Assembly (NCBI GenBank): GCA_045802605.1
Contig: JBJMQS010000070.1
Location: 139,375-203,374, forward strand
Length of the DNA: 64,000 nt
Reading direction: 5' to 3'
Source of the DNA: JBJMQS01 sp045802605
Lineage (GTDB): Bacteria > Planctomycetota > Planctomycetia > Gemmatales > Gemmataceae
Shown: piece by piece, positions 48,302 through 57,922 of the stretch
How positions within the stretch are numbered: the stretch's first letter is position 1
Layout of the letters: each line of letters opens with the position of its first letter
The notes under the pieces: model-generated
The model's input: only the letters and a program-made list of their open reading frames with translations
Database searches by the model: none
What the model was told of the DNA's origin: nothing
Translations under genes and position numbers: made by a program

Positions 48302-49222
48302 TTATTGCTTAACTTCGAGCTCGTTTCGCACCTCACGCACTCCGGGCGATAAGCGCACGAGATTCTCGACGTGCCGGCGTTCATCATCGTCGGCCACCTG
48401 ACCCCGTAGCACCACGACACCTGAATCAACATCAACTTTGACGTTGGCAGGTGCGCTCACGCTCGAGGATCGCGCAACGACTGATTGCAAACTGTCGCGC
48501 ACTTGTGTCATGGGCTGGATGGTCATGGGGAACCGCACGGTCGTCGTGTAGAGCATGCCGCTCTTGAGGCCGCTCGGTGCGGCGGGAGCAAATGTTTGGC
48601 TAATTCCGCCGCTGCCGGAAACGCCCGCGGTGCCGAGCCCCGTTGTCCCGCGATTGAATCCTCCGGCCGTGCCAGCGCCGGTGTTGCCGAGCGAGGTGAA
48701 GCCGCCGCTCGGGCTACTGCTTGTGCCAAGCCCGCCCATGCTCAAGCCCGACGAGCTGGTGCGTGAGCCGCCGAAACCGGAACCGCCGGATCCGCCAGTG
48801 GCGCCGAAACTTGATCGGTTCGAGCCGCCGGTGCCGCCAGAAAAGCTGCCGCCTGAGCCACCGCTAATATTGCCGTACACCGGGGTACCGAACGCGGCAC
48901 CGGCCGAGTTGTTGGCGATGCCAGCCGCATACGGGTTGGCGTAATACTGCGACAGAAAATTACTCGAAGAGACGCTGGAGCCCGCGCCGGAGCGGCTGCC
49001 ACTGCCGCTTTGATTAAAGCCACCGAGGAGTGAGCCGCTAGCAATGCCAGCATCCGCGACATTAGCATTGCCGCCACCCGCTGACGAGCCGGAGGCTGAG
49101 CCGCGACTGCCGCCGCCGGTCGAGCCAACCGTGGTGCCTGTGCCCCCACCGGGGGCCGTTTGGCAGAAACCAATGGACGCGGTGAACGCGAATGCCGCAA
49201 TGGTTGCGAGGAGTGTTTTCAT
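48302..49222 (-). CDS. Exported Gly/Ser-rich protein with C-terminal BON domain
   Basis: The 306 residues have a signal peptide (MKTLLATIAAFAFTASIGFC). A long low-complexity Gly/Ser/Thr region with GGSGGSGFGG-like tracts runs from about residue 24 to 210. The C-terminal ~75 residues form a BON domain: VRDSLQSVV, VKVDVDSGVVVLRGQVADDDER, VREVRNELEV. BON domains bind phospholipid membranes and occur in osmotic-stress proteins such as OsmY. The low-complexity region is probably flexible and envelope-exposed. The role is unknown. Confidence 0.85.
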   Translation of the reverse strand: MKTLLATIAAFAFTASIGFCQTAPGGGTGTTVGSTGGGSRGSASGSSAGGGNANVADAGIASGSLLGGFNQSGSGSRSGAGSSVSSSNFLSQYYANPYAAGIANNSAGAAFGTPVYGNISGGSGGSFSGGTGGSNRSSFGATGGSGGSGFGGSRTSSSGLSMGGLGTSSSPSGGFTSLGNTGAGTAGGFNRGTTGLGTAGVSGSGGISQTFAPAAPSGLKSGMLYTTTVRFPMTIQPMTQVRDSLQSVVARSSSVSAPANVKVDVDSGVVVLRGQVADDDERRHVENLVRLSPGVREVRNELEVKQ

Positions 49223-49352
49223 GGCTCACTTATCCTATCCGAAAGCGCGCTTCCCCGGCACCTCGTTCCCAAACTCTGTTTGGGGAACGAGGACGGAGTG
49301 ACACAACTTTGCGCGTCGGCTGATACGAATGTTGTCGTGCTGCGCCAGGGAC

Positions 49353-49742
49353 TTAGCCGTGGGCCTTATTCGTGGAATTGGCGCGAGCGGGAGGCGGGGA
49401 GATTTCCAGCGCCTCGATTGGCGAGCCTTCCGCAAATTCGATCGCCGCGACATGGGCCAGATCCGCCACGTAATAGGTCGGTTCGATCCGGTCTTGCCCG
49501 CCCGACTGCCGGATGCGGTTCACTTGAACCATGACCAGCGCCTGCTCTTCGGGCAGATAACAGACAGAATCGACTGTCAGCCGACCGCTGATGAGCCGGG
49601 GGGCGTAATTCTTGATGCCGGCATTTACGATACTGTCGCTGCCACTCGCCTGAATCGACGCGTCGGCGTCGAGCATGACCGTGCAGGGACCGCTCCACTG
49701 TTTGCGACTTCCAAACAATTTGCTCAGCAGGCCGGCATTCAT
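49353..49742 (-). CDS. Hypothetical protein
   Basis: The 129-residue frame has GGAG 6 nt before the ATG at 49742 and reads like a real protein: beta-rich, with GPCTVMLDADASI, RLISGRLTVDSVCYLP and TYYVADLAHVAAIEF. There is no signal peptide, membrane helix or known motif. It diverges from the zinc-ribbon gene, 157 nt away. I do not recognise a family. Confidence 0.65.
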   Translation of the reverse strand: MNAGLLSKLFGSRKQWSGPCTVMLDADASIQASGSDSIVNAGIKNYAPRLISGRLTVDSVCYLPEEQALVMVQVNRIRQSGGQDRIEPTYYVADLAHVAAIEFAEGSPIEALEISPPPARANSTNKAHG

Positions 49743-49899
49743 AGCGCACTCCGTTGGCGAACTGGGGCATTTAAGCCTAGCTTGCGGGGCGGGGCGGTCA
49801 AACCGCCTGCACCGGATTTCCAGTCAGGTTGCGCCGGTTGCGACTGCGGCGACGGCTGGTACCATAGCGGCAACGCACCGATTCGCCTCCGAGGTGGTT

Positions 49900-51216
49900 A
49901 TGGCCGTCTTTTCTGTCACTTGCCCCGAATGCAAAGCAACTCTGAAATCACCCAAGCCGATCCCGGCGGGGAAAGCCATTACCTGTCCCAAGTGCGAAGT
50001 GATGTTCTCGGCCCCGGCCCCGAAACCAACCCCGAAGGCGGCACCCAAACGGGTGGCCGCAAACGTAGACGCTGACGACGACATCGAAGTTCTCGATCTC
50101 GAAGATGTGGAGATCATCGAGGAAGGGGCCACCGCCAAGCCAAGCGTCGGTGGCAAGCCAGATCGTCCGCGCTCCCCGGAGGGTGGCAAGCGCCGCCGCA
50201 GCGGCCGAATGGTTCGCGAAAAGATGAGCACCACCATGCTCTTGCTGATCATTGGTGCTATCGTTCTCGGCCTGGCGGCGTTCGGCGTCGGCGGTCTCTT
50301 GATCTGGAAGTACGTCATCAATGCGCAAAACGAAGCCGTCGCTTATGTGCCGAGTGAAGCGCCAATCGTTGTCGGATTAGACATCAAGAAAATCATGTCC
50401 GACACGAATTTCTCGCCGATCGTCGATTACGCACTGCGGCCCACTCCCATCAATGGGTATTTTCAAAGCGCCAATACCACGCCAAAAACGATGCTCGATC
50501 GCATTATCGTGGCGATTGATTTGCCAGACTGGAGCAAGCGCACGGTCACGTTGTTGAGTCAGGTGCCGATCGACCAAGGAAAATTCGTCCAAGCGGTTGG
50601 CGCGAAACCAGTCACCGTGGGCGGCCATTCGGTTTATCAATCATCTCATCCATTGCTCGACGGCAAGTTGCTCTTTCCATCAAGTTCCAACAAGGCGGTG
50701 GCATTGGTGAACTGGGCCAAGAACGAAGAAGCGATGGTCGGGCAGATGGGCAAATGCAAGCCTTCGCCCGCCGTTGCCGCAATGGTCGGCCGAGCGGCCT
50801 CCAATGGCCATGTTTGGGCCGTCATTGATCTTGAGTCGCAGCAGGTTCAAACACTGTTTTCTGCGATTCCAGGTTTCTCCAGTGCGAAGGACTCGCGGTG
50901 CATTGGGCTTTGGATCAAATTCGGCACGCCAGAAGTCCAAATTGTTGTGCAGCAGCAGATGAAGTCAGGCATTAATGTCAGCGCATCGATGCAAAAGGCC
51001 CAGGCCGATTTTGAGAGAGACAAAATCCAATATGCTGGACAAGCTGCTTTACTGCCCGGGAATTTTGGTTCTCTGCTTCAAGACTACCTCAACAACATGA
51101 GCTTCAGCACTTCAAGCGACTGCATTGTCTGGAAAACGAAACTCAAAATGGCATCGCTAGAGCCTGTTCTCATGGACTATTCGCGATCCATTCTGCCATC
51201 GATCTCGGGACGATAA
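49900..51216 (+). CDS. Membrane protein with N-terminal MJ0042-type zinc ribbon
   Basis: The frame is open from 49675 but that overlaps the divergent gene; the ATG at 49900 has GAGGTGG before it and gives 438 residues. Four cysteines (8, 11, 29, 32) in CPECKAT and CPKCEVMF make a zinc ribbon of the MJ0042 type. An acidic, then basic Pro/Arg-rich linker follows, then one membrane helix (LLLIIGAIVLGLAAFGVGGLLIW, about 112-136). The outer ~300 residues are not recognised; they contain DIKKIMSDTNFSP and repeated short helices. Zinc-ribbon plus single-helix proteins are common in planctomycetes. Function unknown. Confidence 0.8.
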   Translation: MAVFSVTCPECKATLKSPKPIPAGKAITCPKCEVMFSAPAPKPTPKAAPKRVAANVDADDDIEVLDLEDVEIIEEGATAKPSVGGKPDRPRSPEGGKRRRSGRMVREKMSTTMLLLIIGAIVLGLAAFGVGGLLIWKYVINAQNEAVAYVPSEAPIVVGLDIKKIMSDTNFSPIVDYALRPTPINGYFQSANTTPKTMLDRIIVAIDLPDWSKRTVTLLSQVPIDQGKFVQAVGAKPVTVGGHSVYQSSHPLLDGKLLFPSSSNKAVALVNWAKNEEAMVGQMGKCKPSPAVAAMVGRAASNGHVWAVIDLESQQVQTLFSAIPGFSSAKDSRCIGLWIKFGTPEVQIVVQQQMKSGINVSASMQKAQADFERDKIQYAGQAALLPGNFGSLLQDYLNNMSFSTSSDCIVWKTKLKMASLEPVLMDYSRSILPSISGR

Positions 51217-51223
51217 CAGCGCA

Positions 51224-51781
51224 CTAGTTTTCGTCAAATCGCCACAGTGGGACGTGAGGCGGTAGAGCGCCGGCTTCATAGTCCGCTTCGCCGATCTGGG
51301 ATTTGAGTCGCTTCAACGCCTGCCGTCGAACGCTCACATAGTAATAATCGCAACGTGAGTCGCGCAGCCCGTCCCAGATTTGAAAGAGATGATCCGTCTC
51401 TTTGACGGCGGCCTGAAGGTATGGCGCTCGGTCCGAATCCATTGGTTGCCGCGCATCGAGGAAGCGGCGATAGGCGCGATTGAAGCCCAATAAATCATTG
51501 ACGGTGCGGTGGTCGGGGAATCGCTCGCAGTCATTCAAGGGCGGCGCGTCACAAAGCTCTTGATAGCGTCGCCGCATGAGATTGAGATTTTCGTCGAAGT
51601 CTTCGTAGCGCGAAAACACATATCGAGTCTCGCGCGGGTCGAGGATCTCCCACTCGAGCGCTATCGAGACGAGTGCCTCGCGCAACTGGGGCCAATCCGC
51701 GGGGTCGGGCAAGCGTTCCGGCACTCCGGGTGGCGTGGTCAAAAGAGAAACCGCAACTAAACACGATAATGGCGAAGGCAT
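51224..51781 (-). CDS. Hypothetical protein, probably exported
   Basis: The 185 residues begin with a short hydrophobic segment (LSCLVAVSLLTTPPG) that may be a signal peptide. The rest is helical and charged (ETRYVFSRYEDFDENLNLMRRRYQEL is broken by turns), with many Arg/Asp pairs and an YYYVSVRRQALKRLKSQI helix near the end. No family is recognised. Codon use is like the neighbours. It converges with the zinc-ribbon gene, 7 nt apart. Confidence 0.65.
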   Translation of the reverse strand: MPSPLSCLVAVSLLTTPPGVPERLPDPADWPQLREALVSIALEWEILDPRETRYVFSRYEDFDENLNLMRRRYQELCDAPPLNDCERFPDHRTVNDLLGFNRAYRRFLDARQPMDSDRAPYLQAAVKETDHLFQIWDGLRDSRCDYYYVSVRRQALKRLKSQIGEADYEAGALPPHVPLWRFDEN

Positions 51782-52112
51782 GGTGCCTCCCGCTGGCGCA
51801 ATAGCGATGCAGGTCCAACGATCTGGATCGGGTCAGGCTGGCAGGTGCGCGAACGAAATCGCTGCGCCCGTCGAAAGTGGCTCGACCGAATTCGACGTCA
51901 GGCACTTGCATGCCCTCACACGTCGCTTCGATGTCAGTATCGGCAGACTGCATGCCAAATCGACAATCCAGTTGCGTCGATCCTGATTTGCCCGGTAGAG
52001 TTTGCCATCTGGCGAATTAATAACGCCGAGTTGCGCGATCGATCGAACTGCAATTGACAGGCTGCCCTGTTAGAATGACGCTGCCCCAGTTGACTTTGCT
52101 TGCAGGTTCCCT
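51782..52112. other. Intergenic gap, 331 bp
   Basis: This space lies between the divergent hypothetical gene and the BFD-like gene. I see no RNA gene, palindrome or strong promoter, only a TAGAAT-like box near 52070 without a matching -35. Short frames here have no start signal or protein-like composition. Confidence 0.5.
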
Positions 52113-52433
52113 TTGTCACCCAATGATGAGATTTGTTACTGCTTCCATGTATCGCGGCGGAAGCTCGTCAACTTTGCCCGGCGCGAGCGGCCGGTGGTCC
52201 CGAGTCAAATGTCGCAATGCGGTGGCGCGGGGACGGGCTGCGGTTGGTGCATCCCGTTCTTGAAGCAGATTCATCGTCAAGCCACGCAGGGCGAAGCGGC
52301 GGCCGATTTGGAGCAATTAACCCCGGAAGAATATGCCCGGAAACGGGCCGAGTATGTACGGGCGGGTAAAGGATCGCCGCCCCCGGGCGCTACGCCGCTG
52401 CCACAACCATCCACAGAAACGAACGGTTCATAG
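52113..52433 (+). CDS. BFD-like [2Fe-2S]-binding protein
   Basis: The 106-residue frame uses a TTG start. Cys8 and Cys10 (CYCFHVSRRKL) and Cys43 and Cys46 (TGCGWC) match the CxC...CxxC ligands of bacterioferritin-associated ferredoxin-like domains; Cys36 is extra. Such domains carry a [2Fe-2S] cluster and are found alone (Bfd, for iron release from bacterioferritin) or in nitrite reductases and oxidases. The last 45 residues are a polar, Pro-rich tail. No bacterioferritin lies nearby, so the role is open. Confidence 0.8.
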   Translation: MSPNDEICYCFHVSRRKLVNFARRERPVVPSQMSQCGGAGTGCGWCIPFLKQIHRQATQGEAAADLEQLTPEEYARKRAEYVRAGKGSPPPGATPLPQPSTETNGS

Positions 52434-52498
52434 AAAATTCATGGCCTTACCTACTTGGAACGGTTAATGTATGTGTAATTGTTCTTCATCCCTCCATC

Positions 52499-52503
52499 GG
52501 AGG
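52499..52503 (+). promoter_or_regulatory. Ribosome binding site of the second DUF1559 gene
   Basis: GGAGG sits 6 nt before the ATG at 52510 and decides that start over an in-frame GTG-like opening at 52471. Confidence 0.8.
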
Positions 52504-52509
52504 TCTCCC

Positions 52510-53502
52510 ATGTCACGTCGCGGCTTCACTCTGATCGAACTGCTCGTGGTCATCGCTATCATTGCCATCCTCATTGGTCTCTTGCTCCCAGCGGTGCAAA
52601 AGGTTCGTGAAGCGGCCAACCGGGCGAAGTGTCAGAACTCGCTGCATCAACTGGCGATCGCTGCCCAGAACTTCCACACTGAAAACTCACGCTTACCCGT
52701 CGGTTTGGCTTGGGGCTGGACGTCCAATTCCCCGCCCTCACCGTCGCCTGTGAACTCCACTCAACCTGAGCCCTATTTTCCTCACGATAAGAGCAATCGA
52801 AATCTCTACATTGAAATGCTTCCTTATCTTGAGCAAGACGGCCTGCAGACGCGGTGGGATTTCAATCCGGATAACAACAACCAGAATCTTGCGACCAACC
52901 GCGATGGCTTGTCAGCGCAAGTGTTCAAAGTTGCGATTTGCCCCAGCGACGCTTTAGATGATCCTGTGCAACAGGTGCAATCGGCTGCCAGCGGCAATCG
53001 ATACTACGGACAAGTCAGCTACTGCGGAAACGCCGGCCGGCGCTCGTACTTCTATCAAGACATGACGCACGACGGGATCTTTTTCGTCAACAGCAAGGTG
53101 CGCATGGCGGACATCATCGATGGAACCTCGAACACCATTATGTTTGCCGAACGATCGCACTACGATCCAGATTTCGATCGAATTACGAATCCCCTGTACC
53201 CGCTCAAGGACTGGGGTGGATGGGCATTTTGTACGCCGCGTAACTCAGTCGCCGACTATCTGATCGGTACCGAGGTTGCGATCAATTATCGAGTGCCAAC
53301 AAGCGCTACGAACGGCAGCCTGCCTGAGCAGGATGATCGCCTGACGGCCATTGGCTCGATGCACCCAGGCGGTGCCAACGTGGCGTTGGCCGACGGATCG
53401 GTTCGCTTTGCGACCGATCGAACGCCGCTGAAAATTCTGTCGGCGTACGGAACCCGCAACGGAGTGCCGGGCCAGATCGAAGATCTGTCAGAGCTACCGT
53501 GA
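52510..53502 (+). CDS. DUF1559 prepilin-like protein (second copy)
   Basis: The 330 residues open MSRRGFTLIELLVVIAI with a Gly/Phe prepilin cleavage site and Glu+5, then the canonical hydrophobic helix. KCQNSLHQLAIAAQNFH, CPSDALDD, IIDGTSNTIMFAER and NVALADGSVRFATD are DUF1559 marks, the last being the conserved C-terminal tail. It should be exported and processed by a prepilin peptidase. The stop overlaps the GTG start of the following lipoprotein by 4 nt, so the two are translationally coupled. The same DUF1559-plus-small-exported-protein layout occurs at 23.3-24.8 kb. Confidence 0.94.
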   Translation: MSRRGFTLIELLVVIAIIAILIGLLLPAVQKVREAANRAKCQNSLHQLAIAAQNFHTENSRLPVGLAWGWTSNSPPSPSPVNSTQPEPYFPHDKSNRNLYIEMLPYLEQDGLQTRWDFNPDNNNQNLATNRDGLSAQVFKVAICPSDALDDPVQQVQSAASGNRYYGQVSYCGNAGRRSYFYQDMTHDGIFFVNSKVRMADIIDGTSNTIMFAERSHYDPDFDRITNPLYPLKDWGGWAFCTPRNSVADYLIGTEVAINYRVPTSATNGSLPEQDDRLTAIGSMHPGGANVALADGSVRFATDRTPLKILSAYGTRNGVPGQIEDLSELP

Positions 53503-53975
53503 TTCAACTGTCTCAGTCAATTTTGGGAAATGGGCTGCCCGCCCTCTTACTTCTGGCTGCATTCGCGGCAGCCGGGTGCGGCCCGGCTGCCCCTCCGCCG
53601 TTGGCGCCGGTGCGCGGGAAAGCCACTTACAACGGTCAACCGCTGGCCAAGGTTCGTATTGAGTTCATTCCCGAAGAAGAAACCGGCGCGAAAGTTCTGC
53701 GATCGACGGCCGTTACTAACGCAGACGGCACGTTCGAGATGATGTGCGAGAATGGAAAGCCCGGGGCCACCGTCGGCTGGCATCGAGTTGTGGTACGACC
53801 AATCAGCCGTTCGCGAGATCCGAATGCAAACCCGTTCGAGCCCGAGGTAGCGGGCCAACGGAATACGACGCCGCCAATCGAAATGAACCTTGGCGCCTAC
53901 ACCTCGGTAGCAACCACCCCGGAACGGCAAGAAATCAAGCTTGGTGACAACGAAGTTAAGTTGGAACTTCACTAA
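53499..53975 (+). CDS. Lipoprotein with carboxypeptidase-regulatory-like domain
   Basis: The GTG start overlaps the DUF1559 stop. The 158 residues have a lipobox (LLAAFAAAGC, lipidated Cys27), then GKATYNGQPLAKVRIEFIP and TNADGTFEM, the pattern of a carboxypeptidase-regulatory/Big-like beta-sandwich. Planctomycete DUF1559 genes are often followed by such lipoproteins. Its job is unknown; a periplasmic or surface assembly partner is possible. It converges with rho, 9 nt apart. Confidence 0.85.
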   Translation: MIQLSQSILGNGLPALLLLAAFAAAGCGPAAPPPLAPVRGKATYNGQPLAKVRIEFIPEEETGAKVLRSTAVTNADGTFEMMCENGKPGATVGWHRVVVRPISRSRDPNANPFEPEVAGQRNTTPPIEMNLGAYTSVATTPERQEIKLGDNEVKLELH

Positions 53976-53984
53976 CCCTTGATT

Positions 53985-55208
53985 CTATTTCGCAGGGATC
54001 GCAATCCGGTCAAGAAATGCCTGATTCGAATTAGCCCGGCTCAATTGCTTGATCAGCGCTTCCATCGCTTCGTTTGATTTCATTTGCGCTAATGTGCGCC
54101 GCAATAGTGTGACTCGTTGCAGCGTCTCCGGCGTGAGCAGCCGTTCTTCCTTGCGGGTGCCGGATTGAGCGATATCGATCGCGGGGAACACGCGCCGATC
54201 GGCAAGCTTGCGATCGAGCACGAGCTCCATGTTGCCGGTGCCTTTGAATTCCTGGAAGATCACGTCATCCATCTTCGAGCCGGTTTCAATCAGGCACGTC
54301 CCCATGACGGTGAGAGAACCACCCTCATCGAAGCAGCGGGCTGAGCCGAAGAGCTTCTTCGGAATATCAAGCGCGCGAACGTCAATGCCGCCCGACATTG
54401 TCCGGCCCGTATTCGATGCTTTGTTGTAGGCTCGCGCCAATCGCGTCAGACTATCCAACAGCACAAAAACTTGCTTACCCTGTTCCACTAGACGCTTCGC
54501 TCGGTGCATGACCAGCTCAGCGGTTCGCAAATGGCTGCTGGCTTCGCGATCATTGCTCGAAGCCACCACTTCGCCGCGGATGGTTCGCCGCATGTCGGTG
54601 ACTTCTTCAGGCCGCTCGTCGATGAGCAGCATGATCAAGTGCATTTCTGGGTGGTTGGCGGAGACGGCTGCGGCAATGTGCTGCAAAAGCACCGTCTTGC
54701 CAGTACGCGGCGGCGCGACGATCAAGCCACGCTGGCCTTTGCCGATCGGCGTCATGAGATCCATGACGCGGGTCGTTAATGGTTCGGCCCCGGTCTCCAG
54801 ATGAATGGGTTCACTGGGATCAACAGCCGTGAGTTCATCGAAATTGCGACGGCGAAACTCCGCCGGCGGCCCACCTTCAATAGTTTCGATTTCCACCAGA
54901 CGGGGGCCGCTACCCTGTTGGCTCGGAGCGGCTTGGCCGGTAATTAGTTGACCCTCGGCCAATCCGAACTGGTCGATGAACTGGCCGGACACATAGGCAT
55001 CGCCGGGGGCCGCGCCATAGGACTTGGCAGGATCGCGGAGGAAGCCAAAGCCTTTGGGGTGCAATTCGAGAACGCCGGATGTGGGAGACAGAAGAGATGG
55101 ATCGACAGGCTGATGGTTTGCCGGCCGGGGCGGGGCTACTGTCGCTCCTCCCGGCGGTCGATTGGGACGGTAATTGTTGTGCCGCTGAGCGGGTCGTCGA
55201 TGAACCAT
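53985..55208 (-). CDS. rho: Transcription termination factor Rho
   Basis: The ATG at 55208 is preferred to a TTG at 55241, giving 407 residues. The N-terminus (about 1-35) is Arg/Asn/Pro-rich. An RNA-binding OB-fold follows (GVLELHPKGFGFLRDP, the RNP-like motif). The RecA-like core has Walker A APPRTGKTVLL, LIDERPEEVTDMRR, LLDSLTRLARAYN and GRTMSGGID (Q/R loops). Rho is a hexameric RNA helicase that ends transcription. It lacks the long insert seen in some high-GC bacteria. The 299-bp leader upstream holds a small hairpin (AGCCCG/CGGGCT at 55261-55277) that might serve autoregulation. Confidence 0.95.
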   Translation of the reverse strand: MVHRRPAQRHNNYRPNRPPGGATVAPPRPANHQPVDPSLLSPTSGVLELHPKGFGFLRDPAKSYGAAPGDAYVSGQFIDQFGLAEGQLITGQAAPSQQGSGPRLVEIETIEGGPPAEFRRRNFDELTAVDPSEPIHLETGAEPLTTRVMDLMTPIGKGQRGLIVAPPRTGKTVLLQHIAAAVSANHPEMHLIMLLIDERPEEVTDMRRTIRGEVVASSNDREASSHLRTAELVMHRAKRLVEQGKQVFVLLDSLTRLARAYNKASNTGRTMSGGIDVRALDIPKKLFGSARCFDEGGSLTVMGTCLIETGSKMDDVIFQEFKGTGNMELVLDRKLADRRVFPAIDIAQSGTRKEERLLTPETLQRVTLLRRTLAQMKSNEAMEALIKQLSRANSNQAFLDRIAIPAK

Positions 55209-55507
55209 GTGGATTTCGTTGTCCGCCGGGGCGGAGCGCAAAAGATCTCTGAAAAAGCCAAGCCCGAAACGCGGGCTAGCGACAAAGTACTCGCAAACGG
55301 GGACGGGCTAAATCCTTCCGACGGGCAGATCGTGGACCGAAACACGGCCGGAACGATGATGCGTGCGGGCCGATGCGGAACGAGGCGACGATCAAGGAAG
55401 GCTGCCGCAAACTAACGGATGTACTCTCTTGTAAGGGATTATGGGGGCCGCGTCAAGCCAGTTGATTGAATCCGGCCCCGTATGGGGCTCCGAAGAGCGA
55501 CTTCACC
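55209..55507. other. rho leader and GT4 3' region
   Basis: This 299-bp gap separates rho from the upstream GT4 gene. It holds an AGCCCG-AAACG-CGGGCT hairpin (55261-55277) in the rho leader and, near the GT4 stop, GGGGCCG (55444-55450) pairing with CGGCCCC (55473-55479). The latter has no T-run after it on the minus strand, so it is a weak terminator candidate. No gene is visible. Confidence 0.45.
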
Positions 55508-56644
55508 TTACTGGTTGGAAAACTCGCGCAAGGCGTTAAAGGTGCGCTCCACGCAGCGCTGCCAGTGGAATTCTTCCGCCCGGCGACGGCCCGCTTCCAC
55601 GTATTTGGCGCGCAATTTCGCATCCCGTGCCAGATTCTCTAACGTGTCGGCGATCGCAGCCGGCTGAGAGGGTTCAATGAGGATGCCAGCTTCGTCAACG
55701 ACCTCGGGGAGTGCCGCGAAATGGGCCACCACCGCGGGCGTGCCGGCCGCCATGGCTTCGGCTGCCGGTATGCCAAATGTCTCGTAGTGAGAGGGAAACA
55801 GCAGTGCGGTTGAGTTACGCATCAAAGCGGGCAGCCCCGAATCGACACCCACGTAGCCGAGCTGAACAACGTTCGGCAATTGGGCGGCCGCCTCGCTGAA
55901 CCGTGGTTCGCCCACACCGGCAATCAGAATTTGCAAATCCGATTTGCGACGGTGCAATTCGCCGGCAACCGCCAAGAGGCAATCCGCGCCGCGATGTGCA
56001 GTCAATCCTCCAACAGCTAAGACGTAGCGCCGATCGCCAATGCGCCGCCGCCACGACTCATCCAGTTCGCCGGCGTGGTAATAGGCCTCCTCCACACCAT
56101 TGCCGACCACGCGCATGCGCTCGGGGGGAATCCCAAACAATGCCGTGAGGCGATCGGCGAGAAACTGCGATACCGGAAGCAAAAGGTCGGTGGAATCACG
56201 GAATCGGCGGAATCGGCGGGCCCAGCGTCGCCGTTGCGAACGGAACGTGGGATGCAAGTTCCATGCTGTGTCTTTCTCGAACCAATAGACGCTGTGAATC
56301 GCGACGGCTAACTTGGCGCGTCGACGAGCGACATAGGCTTCGGCCGGGCAATACACCCATTCCACTGGGCCGGTCCACGACTCAACTTTCGGCCACCGCA
56401 ATGTGGCCCAGGCCAACTCCAAATAACGTCGCGGAAGACCGAAGGTTTTTACGGGTAAGCCCTGCAAAGTGCTTGCGGGGGGGAGTTGACCGTTCACGAG
56501 GTCTTCTCGCGCACCGAGAATTTGCAATTCCACGCCGGGGTGCTGAGCTAATCCGCGCACGACTTCGCTAATGTGCTTGCCGACCCCGGTCTGGCCAAGG
56601 TCAAGCCGGGTGCGGCGGATATGAACGTAGGCGGCAACGCGCAT
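55508..56644 (-). CDS. GT4-family glycosyltransferase
   Basis: Two Met starts exist; the one at 56644 (MRVAAYVHIRRTRLDLGQTG) fits the GT-B fold and gives 378 residues. YVLAVGGLTAHRGADCLL begins the nucleotide-sugar domain, and LLFPSHYETFGIPAAEAMAAG carries the ExxxxxxxE motif of retaining GT4 enzymes. It would transfer a sugar from a nucleotide donor in the cytosol to a growing glycan. It lies upstream of rho on the same strand and diverges from moxR. Confidence 0.9.
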   Translation of the reverse strand: MRVAAYVHIRRTRLDLGQTGVGKHISEVVRGLAQHPGVELQILGAREDLVNGQLPPASTLQGLPVKTFGLPRRYLELAWATLRWPKVESWTGPVEWVYCPAEAYVARRRAKLAVAIHSVYWFEKDTAWNLHPTFRSQRRRWARRFRRFRDSTDLLLPVSQFLADRLTALFGIPPERMRVVGNGVEEAYYHAGELDESWRRRIGDRRYVLAVGGLTAHRGADCLLAVAGELHRRKSDLQILIAGVGEPRFSEAAAQLPNVVQLGYVGVDSGLPALMRNSTALLFPSHYETFGIPAAEAMAAGTPAVVAHFAALPEVVDEAGILIEPSQPAAIADTLENLARDAKLRAKYVEAGRRRAEEFHWQRCVERTFNALREFSNQ

Positions 56645-56792
56645 TGCGACAGTATAGCGGCTAACCCGAGAGGCTTCGGCAAGCATCGAACCCCCTCATC
56701 TCCGCCGCCCTCTCCGCGTCGGCATCGTTAACTCTTACAATCAACATCGTCCACAATTGTTCCCGCCCGCGACGTCGTCCGTTCACCGAGGG

Positions 56793-57827
<1,035 letters not shown>

Positions 57828-57828
57828 A

Positions 57829-57903
57829 AAGCCTAACCACAGAGACGCCGAGGTGCCGGGAAAAGCTCTTTCTCGGGGCCTTGGCGTCTCTGTGGTTTGG
57901 CTT
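57829..57903. repeat. Palindromic 3'-end repeat, copy 6
   Basis: Arms AAGCCTAACCACAGAGACGCC and GGCGTCTCTGTGGTTTGGCTT pair with few mismatches, flanking a short GC-rich inner pairing. It starts 1 nt after the moxR stop and ends 19 nt before the next gene. Confidence 0.9.
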
Positions 57904-57922
57904 TTCGGTTAAGCTAGTACAA

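Noticed and set aside
49400..49520. A tRNA-like GGTTCGATCC stretch
   Set aside because: It sits in a coding frame and has no surrounding cloverleaf or acceptor stem.
49353..49770. Second minus-strand frame overlapping the 129-residue hypothetical gene
   Set aside because: It is a competing frame without a ribosome binding site; the 49742 start has GGAG at good spacing.
52030..52080. A TTGACA/TAGAAT promoter before the BFD-like gene
   Set aside because: The two boxes are only 11 nt apart, too close for a sigma-70 promoter.
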